A DNA stretch of 64,000 nt, taken from the NCBI RefSeq assembly GCF_011806575.1, contig NZ_JAATOO010000023.1:18254-82253 (forward strand). Reading direction: 5' to 3'. The stretch is from Vibrio hepatarius. Lineage in GTDB: Bacteria > Pseudomonadota > Gammaproteobacteria > Enterobacterales > Vibrionaceae. Positions within the stretch are counted from its first letter, which is position 1, and every line of letters begins with the position of its first letter. Shown here piece by piece: positions 17,442 through 26,728 of this stretch. A program made the position numbers and the translations under genes. Below the pieces are notes generated by a model. It did not search any database and was not told the DNA's origin. It saw nothing but the letters and a program-made list of their open reading frames with translations.

Positions 17442-17649
17442 GAATATTCCTTTACACAAAAATCAAAGCAAACATGAAATAACGCACTGGTGCAACAATG
17501 TGCTTATTATTTAAACCGTTGGTCGTTCGTTATTTCGCGAAATGAAAGAGGTTAATACTGTTTGTAAGCATCTATTCGATCGATATGTTTACATATGATC
17601 AATAAATTGGCATTTATTATATAAATGAGATTGATTTTTACAATGGTAT

Positions 17650-17664
17650 TGATAATAATTCTCA
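17650..17664 (+). promoter_or_regulatory. Fur-box-like site over the flp promoter
   Basis: TGATAATAATTCTCA matches the Fur 7-1-7 pattern TGATAAT-N-ATTATCA at 13 of 14 positions. It overlaps a plausible promoter (TTGATT 17631-17636, 17 bp, AATAAT 17654-17659) and ends 43 bases before the flp ATG. Control of the Tad operon, and possibly of the divergent lipoprotein gene, by iron is inferred. Confidence 0.6.
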
Positions 17665-17707
17665 TAACAAAAGAAAGATACATGATTTTTAGAAAGGAAT
17701 TGGTTTG

Positions 17708-17908
17708 ATGAATGGTTTTGTAGCTTTGATTGAGCGTTATATACACGATGAAGAAGGGGCAACTGCGATTGAATATGGCATTCTCGCAGCCGGGTTAGCA
17801 GCAGGGATATTAGCGATATTTGGTTCTGATGGCTTATTTATCAGTGCCTTAAAAGAAAAGTTTCAAACAATCATTGATGGTATGAACATGGGGTCTGGTG
17901 GCGAGTAA
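17708..17908 (+). CDS. flp: Flp major pilin prepilin
   Basis: A 66-residue Flp-type IVb prepilin. A short basic/acidic leader ends in DEEGATAIEYGILAAGLAAGI: the G/ATAIEY processing site followed by one hydrophobic helix, with the conserved Glu and Tyr at +5 and +6 after cleavage. The mature pilin would be the structural subunit of the Tad pilus, used for tight adherence and biofilm. ATG 17708 has AAGGA 9 bases upstream. It is the first gene of a thirteen-gene operon. Its 3' end overlaps tadV. Confidence 0.94.
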   Translation: MNGFVALIERYIHDEEGATAIEYGILAAGLAAGILAIFGSDGLFISALKEKFQTIIDGMNMGSGGE

Positions 17909-18338
17909 TTCTTATTTTTTATTGCAAATTATAACGGTGATCTTGTTGTTTTCTATTGCATTAAGCGATGTGTCTCAGCGTAAGGTTCCCAATATATTTT
18001 TGCTTTTGTTGTTGAGCGTTTGTGTCGTTGTTACGCCTTTTTCTCTTCACTCATTTCTAGTCGGAATCACAATAGTGGTCTTTGGGTTGGTGGCTTTCCA
18101 CTGCCGTTGGCTGGGGGCTGGAGACAGTAAATTGTTGGCAATATGCGCCTACGCCTCATTGGAACAATGGTATTGGTTGCTATTAAAAACCGCTTTGTTA
18201 GGCGGAGTATTAAGCGTGGCGTATTGGTTGTTTAACTACTTCGCGTTAAGGGGAGTAATTGCGGCAAAACCGCAAACAACCGTGCCTTATGCAGTCGCGA
18301 TATGCATCGCCGCAACCACCACTATTCACTATATGTAG
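17898..18338 (+). CDS. tadV: TadV/CpaA prepilin peptidase (A24)
   Basis: A 146-residue polytopic membrane aspartic peptidase of the short A24A type that processes Flp and the TadE/TadF pseudopilins. The two catalytic aspartates are recognisable: the first near residue 24 (ALSDVSQRKVPN) and the second in the GAGDSKLL motif. There is no N-terminal methylase domain, normal for Tad systems. The GTG start at 17898 lies 11 bases inside flp. Position right after the pilin is standard. Confidence 0.88.
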   Translation: MASNSYFLLQIITVILLFSIALSDVSQRKVPNIFLLLLLSVCVVVTPFSLHSFLVGITIVVFGLVAFHCRWLGAGDSKLLAICAYASLEQWYWLLLKTALLGGVLSVAYWLFNYFALRGVIAAKPQTTVPYAVAICIAATTTIHYM

Positions 18339-18350
18339 TTTATACCCATC

Positions 18351-19241
18351 ATGAAAAAGTTAATTTTTGTGCTACTCGGGGGCGCGACCTTGGTCGCAAT
18401 GCTGTTGGTGGCATGGCAGAGTTCAACGCCAACTCATTCAGATAAACCCGCCGACGTGGCGGTAGAAGAGAAAGCCGTTGTACCGAGAATCTTAGTCGCG
18501 AAATATGCCATCCAAGCGGGTGCCTTACTGAGGGCAGAAGATTTCCGTTGGGCACCAATGCCAACCGACAGTAATACGCAGCTTAATGACGTGTTTCTTG
18601 AAGGCTTTATCAAACCTGATGTGCTTAAAGGCAGCTTGTTAACTCGTCGCGTCGCAGCCAATCAACCGCTTGCAGTCTCAGACATTATCCGCCCAGAACA
18701 GAATCAATACATGTCCGCGATGCTTTCGCCAGGCATGCGAGCGGTCACGCTGGAGATGAGCTTGGCAGGGATGAACTATGACTTGCTAAGACCGGGCAAT
18801 TACGTCGATGTCATCTTAACCAGTGAAAATGAGCATGCATCCGAGAAAGGCTTTGGCGAAGTCACCAAGCGCGCAACCAGCGTGATTCTCGAAAATACGC
18901 GTCTGCTCGCGATCAACAACACGCTGACTGACATTGTCAGCGGACCAAAACTTCAAAATAGCAACGACATGTCGATGGTTGGCGGTGACGCTTTACCGAT
19001 CACATTCGAAGTCACTCCAGAAGGGGCGCAACGTTTGTTGTTAGCAAAAACGTTGGGGGACTTATCGCTAATCTTACGCGGCGTTCAGCAGGAAGAACCG
19101 TCAGTGATGACATCAAGCGTTGCCACCCTGTGGGATGAACAGTTGTCGGACAACCATCATCCGGACCGCAAGCCTCAGCACACCATTCGTATTTTCAGTG
19201 GCGAAGATATTCGTACCCAAGAAAAGAGCACAACGAGATAA
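18351..19241 (+). CDS. rcpC: RcpC/CpaB Flp pilus assembly protein
   Basis: A 296-residue periplasmic protein with an N-terminal membrane anchor (LIFVLLGGATLVAMLLVAW). It has the SAF/CpaB region VPRILVAKYAIQAGALLRAEDF, with LLTRRVAANQPLAVSDI and SPGMRAVTLEMS further on. RcpC/CpaB associates with the secretin in the periplasm. The protein starts 12 bases after tadV and stops 3 bases before rcpA. Confidence 0.9.
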   Translation: MKKLIFVLLGGATLVAMLLVAWQSSTPTHSDKPADVAVEEKAVVPRILVAKYAIQAGALLRAEDFRWAPMPTDSNTQLNDVFLEGFIKPDVLKGSLLTRRVAANQPLAVSDIIRPEQNQYMSAMLSPGMRAVTLEMSLAGMNYDLLRPGNYVDVILTSENEHASEKGFGEVTKRATSVILENTRLLAINNTLTDIVSGPKLQNSNDMSMVGGDALPITFEVTPEGAQRLLLAKTLGDLSLILRGVQQEEPSVMTSSVATLWDEQLSDNHHPDRKPQHTIRIFSGEDIRTQEKSTTR

Positions 19242-19244
19242 ATC

Positions 19245-20669
19245 ATGTCTTTGCTTCGAAATTTTATACTTTACGTATCGTTGGCATTGTTTGCTTCACC
19301 GTGGGCGTTAGCAGCAAGCCAGACCTTGAATCTCACTATCAACCAAAACCGTCTGATCACGGTGGCCGATGATGTGAAAGATATTTTTGTTTCTGACCCA
19401 GAGTTGGTCGTGGTCCACGCACCTTCCAACCGTCACGTGATGGTGTCGGGCAAAGCCTTAGGCGAAACCGACATCTTAGTGCTCGGAGACAATGCCCGTA
19501 CACTGGCGCACTACAAAATAGTGGTAGCGGCCGATCTGTTTGACCTAGAACGAGCGGTGCAACACGCGTTTCCCGATGCTCAAGTAACGTTTGTACACAG
19601 CAAAGGGGCTATTGTTGCGATGGGCGAAGTGGCCAATGCACTTCAGGCGCACGAGATCCTAAGCATAGCGTCAGGGTTTGCTAAAGGGCTACAAGAAGTA
19701 GACGAGCAAACCTTAGCAGCGCCAACGAGCGAAAGTGGTAGTAGTGGCGGCCGTGGTGAAGGTATGGCAAAACCGGGCGGTGGCATGGGCGTCTATCCAT
19801 TGGTGGTTAACCAGCTTAAAACCGCAGGTAGCGCCCAAGTGAACATTTCGGTACGCATTGTCGAAATGGAACGCTCGACCAGTGAACAGTTAGGTCTGCG
19901 CTGGAGTTCGATCGGTAATATGCGCTGGGGGACATGGGACACATTGCAGACGGCGCTGGGTGTGACTCCAGGCAATAAATTTCCTTCCAACACATTACCC
20001 GATGGAAATGGTCAGCATGGCTTGAATGTCATCATCGATGCTTTGGTTGAAGACAGTTTGGTCAACGTGTTGGCTGAACCTAATCTGACGGCAAAATCAG
20101 GTGAAGCGGCAACCTTTATGTCGGGGGGCGAGTTTCCTTTCCCTGTCGACAACAGTGACGACGGTGTGAGTATCGAGTTTAAACGCTTTGGTATTTCTTT
20201 AGAGCTGACCCCGACAGTGCTGAGTAACAAACAAATCAGTCTTACCGTCGCACCGGAAGTTTCTACGCTGAGTCGTGAGCACAGCGTCTCTATTGCCGGT
20301 GTCGAAGTTCCCGGTATTGAAAGCCGCCGCGCTACGACAACGATTGAGTTGGCTGATGGTCAGAGCTTTGCGCTGGCTGGCCTGGTGCGAACCTATCAAG
20401 ACCATAAAATCGAAGCACTGCCATTTCTAGGCGAAATTCCTTTCCTTGCGCCACTGTTCAGTAGCAACAGCTTTAAGAACTCAGAAAGTGAGTTAGTCAT
20501 CATCGCGACCGCTCACTTAGTTGAGCCAACCAGCGACCCGAGCGAATTGACGACGCCGCTCGACCGATTCCGTCCCGCCAATCGATTCGAACGTCTGTTC
20601 CTACGCGATATGGGTGATGACCATGACGCCAATCAGCGTCTGTTTGGTAACTATGGATACAACTATTAA
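19245..20669 (+). CDS. rcpA: RcpA/CpaC secretin of the Tad system
   Basis: A 474-residue outer-membrane secretin. A signal peptide (ending about ALAA, residue 24) is followed by a BON/N-domain region (LITVADDVKDIFVSDPELV) and then the C-terminal secretin domain with VLAEPNLTAKSGEAATFMSGGEFPFPV and LADGQSFALAGLV. A glycine/serine-rich linker (SESGSSGGRGEGMAKPGGG) lies before the secretin domain. It would form the gated channel through which the Flp pilus passes. Confidence 0.93.
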   Translation: MSLLRNFILYVSLALFASPWALAASQTLNLTINQNRLITVADDVKDIFVSDPELVVVHAPSNRHVMVSGKALGETDILVLGDNARTLAHYKIVVAADLFDLERAVQHAFPDAQVTFVHSKGAIVAMGEVANALQAHEILSIASGFAKGLQEVDEQTLAAPTSESGSSGGRGEGMAKPGGGMGVYPLVVNQLKTAGSAQVNISVRIVEMERSTSEQLGLRWSSIGNMRWGTWDTLQTALGVTPGNKFPSNTLPDGNGQHGLNVIIDALVEDSLVNVLAEPNLTAKSGEAATFMSGGEFPFPVDNSDDGVSIEFKRFGISLELTPTVLSNKQISLTVAPEVSTLSREHSVSIAGVEVPGIESRRATTTIELADGQSFALAGLVRTYQDHKIEALPFLGEIPFLAPLFSSNSFKNSESELVIIATAHLVEPTSDPSELTTPLDRFRPANRFERLFLRDMGDDHDANQRLFGNYGYNY

Positions 20670-20671
20670 GG

Positions 20672-21235
20672 ATGATGATGAAATTCGCGAAATTGGCTTT
20701 GAGCACGTTGCCCCTTTTATTGGTGGTTGGTTGTCAGCGTCCGTACGAAACAGGCACGCATTCAACCTTTCAGGACAAAACCTCATTTAAGACAACCGCA
20801 GCCAACATTGAGTTAGACCTGAAAAATATTTTGAGCCCAGTAAACAAACGTGAAGAACAGGGGCATATTCGCCTTTCGTTGCAAGGTGGGAATTTGGACT
20901 CACAGACTCAACAAAAGCTACGCACTCAGTTGAGTGATTACTTTCAGTTACCAGTAGAGCTGACGTATCAGTCGGATAAGCAGAATCAGATCGCTGGTGA
21001 ACTCGAAGTGAAATTGGTTCGGGGTACGTGTCGCTACAACCGTCAGTCGTTACCTGTCTCGGCGCACGCCTGCCAGCAATTACGCAATCAATACCAGAGT
21101 GTTGTCAACAAATCGGCATGGCGCCACGGTGAAGAGTATCAAGAGCAGAACAGCGCTCTGACGACCGGGGCGGTACAACGTTTGTTCAACAACCAGCTTA
21201 AATCGGCAGAAAGACAGCCAGTGACAGGAGAGTAA
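20672..21235 (+). CDS. Tad-locus lipoprotein in the RcpB/CpaD position
   Basis: A 187-residue lipoprotein with lipobox VVGC (Cys about residue 21). It sits between secretin and tadZ, where CpaD or RcpB lies in other Tad loci, and both are outer-membrane-associated secretin partners. Sequence identity to either is not obvious to me; a weak CpaD-like feature is the periplasmic domain with four cysteines. Three consecutive ATG codons (20672, 20675, 20678) are possible starts. Assignment rests on position and lipidation. Confidence 0.75.
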   Translation: MMMKFAKLALSTLPLLLVVGCQRPYETGTHSTFQDKTSFKTTAANIELDLKNILSPVNKREEQGHIRLSLQGGNLDSQTQQKLRTQLSDYFQLPVELTYQSDKQNQIAGELEVKLVRGTCRYNRQSLPVSAHACQQLRNQYQSVVNKSAWRHGEEYQEQNSALTTGAVQRLFNNQLKSAERQPVTGE

Positions 21236-21238
21236 GTC

Positions 21239-22366
21239 GTGACTGAAAGAGTATTTAATGTTGTCGCGTTTGTTCTCGATAGCCATAGCCAACAAGTGCT
21301 TGAGCAGCTAAAAGGTGACTTGACCACGCAAGACATTCAGGTGAACAAAGGCGATATCGAAGCGGCTAGGCTCTGGTGTGTCAAACAGGGTGCACCTGAC
21401 TTGCTCATCGTTGACGGCGGTGACTGTCTGGGATTGGAAGCTGCGCTGCGTAAGCTGGCGGAGTATTGTCCGCCACAGATGAAGCTGATCGTCTTGGGTA
21501 AAAAACAAGAAGTCGCCTTGTACCGTAGCCTTATGTTCTCGGGTGTGAACGACTACCACACCACGCCGTTAGATGCCGATGCGATTCGATTAAGCTTACT
21601 GCATCTTCAAGGGCACCAAGTGGCCAAGCCATTGCGTCAGGGGCGTGTGATTTGTGTACTTGGCAGTACGGGTGGGTGTGGCGCGAGTACCATCGCGGCG
21701 AACTTGGGGTACTTCTTAGCCGAGCAACAACATCAGTTTGTTGCCTTAGTTGATTTTGACCTGTTCCACAGCCAACACCCAATCCTATTGGGTGCCGATT
21801 ATGACCCGCATCTGGAGCACATCATTGCCGACGCTGAGCGTATCGACGAAACCTTATTGGCGCACAGTAGCCAACAACTCACCAAGCGTTTGCATTTGTT
21901 TTATGGTCAGGATAGTCAACTGCCACATGATGACGTGCAGCAACCCGCAGAGACAATCCAAGCGCTGGCGGAGCACTACGCAACAGTGATTGTGGACGTA
22001 CCGAACCTTAATCACCCTGCGATGCCTGCGATCGTAGAGCAGGCTGACAACTGCATTTTTGTCACTGACTACAGCCTGAACAGCTTCCGCTATCTGGCCA
22101 AGCTCCGCGCCAATACGCCGTTGAAACACCAGCGACAAATCTTAGTCGGCAACTTGTGCCGCCACGGTAAAGGTCGAGTGCCTAAACAGGAAATCACCAA
22201 AGCGCTGGGGTTGGAGTTGAGCGTTGAACTGCCGTTTGATGCCAAAGCGTTCGATAAAGCGGAAAGAGAAGGCAAACCACTGTTGGCTGAGCGTTCAAAA
22301 TTCAGCAAAAAAATCCACCAGTTAGGGCAAGTGCTGGGTGCCGCTTCGGCAGAACAGAAAGGGTAA
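21239..22366 (+). CDS. tadZ: TadZ/CpaE pilus localisation ATPase
   Basis: A 375-residue protein with an N-terminal receiver-like domain (about 1-120) and a C-terminal MinD/ParA-like domain. The deviant Walker A is GSTGGCGASTIAANLGYFLA, where the usual signature lysine is replaced, as is common in TadZ/CpaE. It continues with VALVDFDLFHSQHPILL. TadZ localises the pilus machine, usually at a pole. GTG 21239 is the start; AGGAG is 6 bases upstream. Confidence 0.92.
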   Translation: MTERVFNVVAFVLDSHSQQVLEQLKGDLTTQDIQVNKGDIEAARLWCVKQGAPDLLIVDGGDCLGLEAALRKLAEYCPPQMKLIVLGKKQEVALYRSLMFSGVNDYHTTPLDADAIRLSLLHLQGHQVAKPLRQGRVICVLGSTGGCGASTIAANLGYFLAEQQHQFVALVDFDLFHSQHPILLGADYDPHLEHIIADAERIDETLLAHSSQQLTKRLHLFYGQDSQLPHDDVQQPAETIQALAEHYATVIVDVPNLNHPAMPAIVEQADNCIFVTDYSLNSFRYLAKLRANTPLKHQRQILVGNLCRHGKGRVPKQEITKALGLELSVELPFDAKAFDKAEREGKPLLAERSKFSKKIHQLGQVLGAASAEQKG

Positions 22367-22370
22367 GTCG

Positions 22371-23672
22371 ATGTTTAAGCAAGATGTGTTAATCCACAAG
22401 ACCCGCAGCCACGAACTGCTTTCGATGACGGATGACGCCAAAAGTGCGTTTTACGAACTGGTCGATCCATCGATCGCTGCGAGTTTATCCCGTGATGATC
22501 TGCTGCCGCGTGTCAAAGATGCACTCAATACCATTTCTGGACGGAAAATGTTGCCTTATAACCGTCAGGAGCTGGCAGTTTTAGGACTACAATTGGTCGA
22601 TGAAATGGTCGGTATCGGTCCCATTCAACCGTTACTCGAGGATCCGGATGTGTCCGACATCTTGGTGAATGGTCCTGAAACCATTTACGTCGAACGACGC
22701 GGCAAGCTAGAAAAAACCGATATTCGTTTCCGCGATGCCAAACATGTACTGAACGTTGCCCAGCGGATTGTCAATGCGATTGGCCGCCGGGTAGATGAAT
22801 CCAATCCGATGGTAGATGCACGCCTAAAAGACGGCAGTCGCGTCAATGTGATCGCGCCGCCTCTGGCGTTGCATGGAACCTGCATTTCGATCCGTAAATT
22901 TCCTGCGAGTAAGTTGATGTTGTCGAATCTGGTCGACAACGACAGCTTGTCAGAGCAAATGGCGGAATTCCTCGCACTGGCGACCTATTGCCGCTGCAAC
23001 ATATTAATTTCCGGTGGTACAGGTTCGGGTAAAACGACCTTATTGAATGCGCTGAGTCGGCACATCAGTGAAGACGAACGTATTCTGACCATCGAAGATG
23101 CTGCCGAACTATCCTTGGCGCAGCCACATTGGGTACCGCTTGAGACCCGCAATGCCAGCACCGAAGGCAACGGCGAGGTAACGGTGCGTGATTTGGTGAA
23201 AAACGCACTGCGTATGCGTCCAGATCGTATCGTGCTTGGTGAAGTTCGCGGTGCGGAAGCGTTTGACATGTTGCAAGCGATGAATACCGGCCATGATGGT
23301 TCGTTGTGTACCTTGCACGCCAACAATCCACAAGATGCGATTGTGCGCTTAACCAATATGCTGCAAATGGGCGGAGAACGTTTATCCGACCATATTATCC
23401 GCAGCCAGATTGTCAGTGCGATTGATTTAGTGGTGCAACTCGAGCGGATGCGCGATGGGCGTCGTCGGATTACTGCCATCAGTGAAGTAGTTGGTATGAA
23501 AGGTGAGCAGATCGAGCTAAGCCCGGTGTTCCGCTTCGAACTGACCCGTGCCGAGCAGCAGAATATCTACGGCCGCTTTACCGCTCAGTCAATTTCTCCC
23601 ACCTTGCTGGATAAAGCGGCTCATTTTGCCAAAGAAGAGGCATTGCGCCACTGCGTGGAGGCGCCACAGTGA
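22371..23672 (+). CDS. tadA: TadA/CpaF assembly ATPase
   Basis: A 433-residue secretion-type ATPase that powers pilus assembly. Walker A is ISGGTGSGKTTLLNALS, the Asp box is RILTIEDAAEL, Walker B is RPDRIVLGEVRGAEAFDML, and the His box region is GHDGSLCTLHANNPQDAI. ATG 22371 is taken; in-frame upstream codons fall inside tadZ. The ribosome site GGGTAAG is weak and translation is probably coupled to tadZ, whose stop is 2-4 bases upstream. Confidence 0.95.
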   Translation: MFKQDVLIHKTRSHELLSMTDDAKSAFYELVDPSIAASLSRDDLLPRVKDALNTISGRKMLPYNRQELAVLGLQLVDEMVGIGPIQPLLEDPDVSDILVNGPETIYVERRGKLEKTDIRFRDAKHVLNVAQRIVNAIGRRVDESNPMVDARLKDGSRVNVIAPPLALHGTCISIRKFPASKLMLSNLVDNDSLSEQMAEFLALATYCRCNILISGGTGSGKTTLLNALSRHISEDERILTIEDAAELSLAQPHWVPLETRNASTEGNGEVTVRDLVKNALRMRPDRIVLGEVRGAEAFDMLQAMNTGHDGSLCTLHANNPQDAIVRLTNMLQMGGERLSDHIIRSQIVSAIDLVVQLERMRDGRRRITAISEVVGMKGEQIELSPVFRFELTRAEQQNIYGRFTAQSISPTLLDKAAHFAKEEALRHCVEAPQ

Positions 23673-24568
23673 AGTTACTGATCATCATTATGGCGGTTTG
23701 GATTGTCGCAGGTGCGCTGCTGTGGCGCATGATTCAACGTCAGGATCACTGGCAGCGTCAACTCAGACGCTACACGTTGCTGAACTTGGAGGCCAGTGCT
23801 GCCCAGCGTCCGCCTTTTTGGTGCGAATGGGTGTGGTATCAGAACCTACAAACCTTTGTCAGCCCGGAAAAGTTAAAGCAGTGGCAACTTGGTGTCGTCG
23901 CATCGCTCGTTGTCGCGCCAGCTTTACTCAGTTTTAACGGTATGGACTGGTATGTGGCCTTGCCGCTGAGCGTGAGTACCGTGCTGTTGGTTGTATGGTT
24001 TGCTTATCAACAATTGCAACAAAAAGCCAAAGACCAGTTTCGCGATGAACTGCCGGATGTCATTGACGGTTTAATCCGCGCTTTGCGTGTTGGTGCTCCG
24101 ATGGTTGATGTGTTTCATGAGATGGCTCAGCAACACCAAGACGTGACCGCGCGCCTGTTTGACAACATGCACGACGAACTGAAAGTCGGTCAGACTCTGG
24201 ATGAAGTGATGAAAAACGCCGCTCAACGTATGCCAATTGCTGAGTTTCGTTTTCTTACTATCGTGCTGAGCTTACAGCAGGAAACGGGAGGGCGCTTAAC
24301 CGGAGTGCTGGAAAGGCTAGGGCACACATTGAGATCGAGAGCCGAACTCAACGCCAGCATTCAAAGTATTACCTCTGAATCGCGTAACTCAGCCAAAGTA
24401 CTCGCGGCACTGCCGATTTTGGTGTGTCTGGTGTTGTTTACTACTGGACGTGAGCATTTTGATTTTCTGATGACCTCAAACGGCGGGCAAATCGTCATGG
24501 CGTATGTGGTGGGCAGTATTTTAGGTGGTTTGTATCTGATCCGCCGTATGACTCAGTTAAAAGGATAG
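23669..24568 (+). CDS. tadB: TadB inner-membrane platform protein
   Basis: A 299-residue GspF-like platform protein. Hydrophobic helices sit at the N-terminus, around 75-105 and at the C-terminus. The cytoplasmic F domain is recognisable (FRDELPDVIDGLIRALRVGAPM, then QQETGGRLTGVLERLGHTLR). GTG 23669 overlaps the tadA stop by four bases (GTGA), indicating coupled translation. It pairs with TadC to receive force from TadA. Confidence 0.92.
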   Translation: MKLLIIIMAVWIVAGALLWRMIQRQDHWQRQLRRYTLLNLEASAAQRPPFWCEWVWYQNLQTFVSPEKLKQWQLGVVASLVVAPALLSFNGMDWYVALPLSVSTVLLVVWFAYQQLQQKAKDQFRDELPDVIDGLIRALRVGAPMVDVFHEMAQQHQDVTARLFDNMHDELKVGQTLDEVMKNAAQRMPIAEFRFLTIVLSLQQETGGRLTGVLERLGHTLRSRAELNASIQSITSESRNSAKVLAALPILVCLVLFTTGREHFDFLMTSNGGQIVMAYVVGSILGGLYLIRRMTQLKG

Positions 24569-24571
24569 CGC

Positions 24572-25492
24572 ATGGAACAGTGGATCCTCTCATCAATGAC
24601 GCTAGTCAGCTTACTGGGAGTAGGTGTAGTGGGCATGTTTGTCTTGGTGTGGTTGTTTCTATCGCAGCAATCACAAAGCCGTTGGCAACTGCAATGTGCG
24701 CGTTATTTAAAACTGAGTGATGACAACGCGATAGTAGAGCGTTCTTCGTCTTCATTTCTTGTCGGCCTAGGGGTGCTATACCCGGTGTCGGAGAAAGAGA
24801 AATCCCGTTTGCAGCAGATGTTGGAACACGCGGGCATCGCGTCGTCTAAGGCTTTGAACACGGTACGTGGTGCCAAACTCTTTTTGGGTTTGTTGAGTGC
24901 GGGGGCGGCGTTGGTTTGGCAGGCTGTTCAAGGGGAGTTGGTCGATGCATACACCTTAATGATGACCCTAATTGGTTACGTTGTGGGCTCCAATTTACCC
25001 GAGTATTGGCTGCGCCGTCAGGCGATGCAAGCGCAACAAAAGCAGCAACAGGTTGTGCCTGACGCGATAGACCTGATGGTGATCAGCGTTGAAGCTGGAC
25101 TGTCGCTGGAAAGGGCGTTGGAAAAAGTCGGCCGATATCTGTTGGATGTTGAACCGATGCTGGCGCGGCAGATGTTGCGCACCCACGCCGAAATTCAAGT
25201 TCGGGGCGAATCCGCACAGTGCCTGAAAAAGCTGGCGTGGCGAACCGGATTGAAAGAGCTCGAACGTCTCGCTAGTACGCTGGCGATGGCCGAGCGATAT
25301 GGTTCTCCATTGGCGGAAACCATGCGCACCATCAGTTCTGATGCAAGGCAGTTGCGCAAAATGGCGTTGCAAGAGCAGGCCGGTAAGTTGCCGGGACGCA
25401 TTACGCTGATTCAAATGGCTTTCATTATGTTGCCATTGATGGTGCTGATCGTTGCACCGACCATGAACCTGTTGTTGGAGAGTTTAAAATGA
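24572..25492 (+). CDS. tadC: TadC inner-membrane platform protein
   Basis: A 306-residue second GspF-type platform protein. The F domain begins VVPDAIDLMVISVEAGLSLERALEKV and contains MAERYGSPLAETMRTIS. N-terminal and C-terminal membrane helices frame it (FIMLPLMVLIVAPTMNLLL at the end). It starts 4 bases after tadB and overlaps tadD by four bases. Confidence 0.92.
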   Translation: MEQWILSSMTLVSLLGVGVVGMFVLVWLFLSQQSQSRWQLQCARYLKLSDDNAIVERSSSSFLVGLGVLYPVSEKEKSRLQQMLEHAGIASSKALNTVRGAKLFLGLLSAGAALVWQAVQGELVDAYTLMMTLIGYVVGSNLPEYWLRRQAMQAQQKQQQVVPDAIDLMVISVEAGLSLERALEKVGRYLLDVEPMLARQMLRTHAEIQVRGESAQCLKKLAWRTGLKELERLASTLAMAERYGSPLAETMRTISSDARQLRKMALQEQAGKLPGRITLIQMAFIMLPLMVLIVAPTMNLLLESLK

Positions 25493-26259
25493 TGACCACA
25501 AATCCGATCAAATGGCTGTTGTTGGTCTGTCTCAGCCCCTTGATATTCGGGTGTGCGACGGCAAGCAAAGTGAAAAAGCAAACCGAAGACAATACCCAAG
25601 CCCTTGCCGAGGCTGCGTTTAACTATGGTCAGTATGGAAAAGCGGAGCAGCAGTATCTGAAGTTGCTTGAACTGTCGCCGGACAACCTCAAATACCAAAT
25701 GATGTTGGCTCGTAGTCAGTATCGTCAGGACAAGAAAGAAACCGCGATGGCGAAATTGCGTTACGTCTGCGCGCATCCAGAAGCTATCTCGGCGCAGGCG
25801 TGTATGTACCTTGGCCGCTATTTGCTTAGCAATGGTCGTGTGACTGAAGCCACTGAAGCATATAGATTAGGTCTGCCCAAAGCGGACGAGCCACAGGTCG
25901 AAGCGCAACTGCATAACGGTTTAGGTATCGCGTTATTAGACAGTGATGCTCAGCAAGCAAGAACCGCGTTGCAGCAAGCGATTATGCTCTCACCGGACAA
26001 CCCTCATTTTCGTTCAAACTTGGCGATAAGTTATCTGCATGACAATCAGGTCGAGAAAGCACGCACAACGTTTTCGCCGTTATTGGCGTATCAGCAATTA
26101 CCTCAACAGGTTGAGCTGAATTTCGCGCTGCTATTACTGGCGGAAGGCAACGAGGACCAAGCCCGAGCGCTACTAGCTCGTCATTTGCCAGCGAGTGAAG
26201 TCGAACGTGACCTCTCGCTGCTTAATGCGCGTTTGGCGGTAATGCGGAAGACCCAATGA
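25489..26259 (+). CDS. tadD: TadD lipoprotein with TPR repeats
   Basis: A 256-residue lipoprotein (lipobox about LIFGC) carrying several tetratricopeptide repeats: AEAAFNYGQYGKAEQQYLKLLELSPDN opens the first, and two more follow. TadD acts as a pilotin-like assembly factor for the secretin. ATGATG at 25489 overlaps the tadC stop and gives two equivalent starts. It overlaps tadE by four bases. Confidence 0.9.
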   Translation: MMTTNPIKWLLLVCLSPLIFGCATASKVKKQTEDNTQALAEAAFNYGQYGKAEQQYLKLLELSPDNLKYQMMLARSQYRQDKKETAMAKLRYVCAHPEAISAQACMYLGRYLLSNGRVTEATEAYRLGLPKADEPQVEAQLHNGLGIALLDSDAQQARTALQQAIMLSPDNPHFRSNLAISYLHDNQVEKARTTFSPLLAYQQLPQQVELNFALLLLAEGNEDQARALLARHLPASEVERDLSLLNARLAVMRKTQ

Positions 26260-26726
26260 GCCAGCGTCGTACTCGCCAGCGTGGTGTTATCAGTTTAGAA
26301 ACGGCGCTGCTGTTTCCCGCTGTGTTAGCGGTGTTGTTAGCCTTCTTCGATATCACCCGAGTCCATTTGCAATACGGACTGTTGGAACACGCGATGCGTA
26401 GCTCGCTGCGGGTGCTGTTAGCCGAAGACTGGCGCGTTAAGCCGTTAAACCCCTCTGTTATCAAACGAATGATTGATGACAACAGTTACGGTTTTATCGA
26501 CCAGGTCGATGTCAGCATTATTCGTTATGACTCGTTGGAAGAGTTGCTCCGGGTGGGGCAGGACGACGATGAGGTCAGCACGGTCTTTCGCCCAAGAGAC
26601 CCGGTGTTTCAGGTGACCGCGACGCTCTCCACACAAATGGAAATCAGCCCGTTAGCCACGCTATACCCAGAACCTTTGGTATTTACTAGCACCTTGATTG
26701 CTTCACAGGACTTGTTGTTCGATTAA
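26256..26726 (+). CDS. tadE: TadE-type pseudopilin
   Basis: A 156-residue minor pseudopilin. The TadE-like hydrophobic segment RGVISLETALLFPAVLAVLLAFF starts at residue about 8, with Glu at +5 after the processing glycine as in Flp. It would be cleaved by TadV. ATG 26256 overlaps the tadD stop. Confidence 0.88.
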   Translation: MSQRRTRQRGVISLETALLFPAVLAVLLAFFDITRVHLQYGLLEHAMRSSLRVLLAEDWRVKPLNPSVIKRMIDDNSYGFIDQVDVSIIRYDSLEELLRVGQDDDEVSTVFRPRDPVFQVTATLSTQMEISPLATLYPEPLVFTSTLIASQDLLFD

Positions 26727-26728
26727 CT

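Noticed and set aside
21239..22366. Loss of the signature Walker A lysine in TadZ as a sign of inactivation
   Set aside because: Deviant GG-x-GAST loops are normal in the TadZ/CpaE group.
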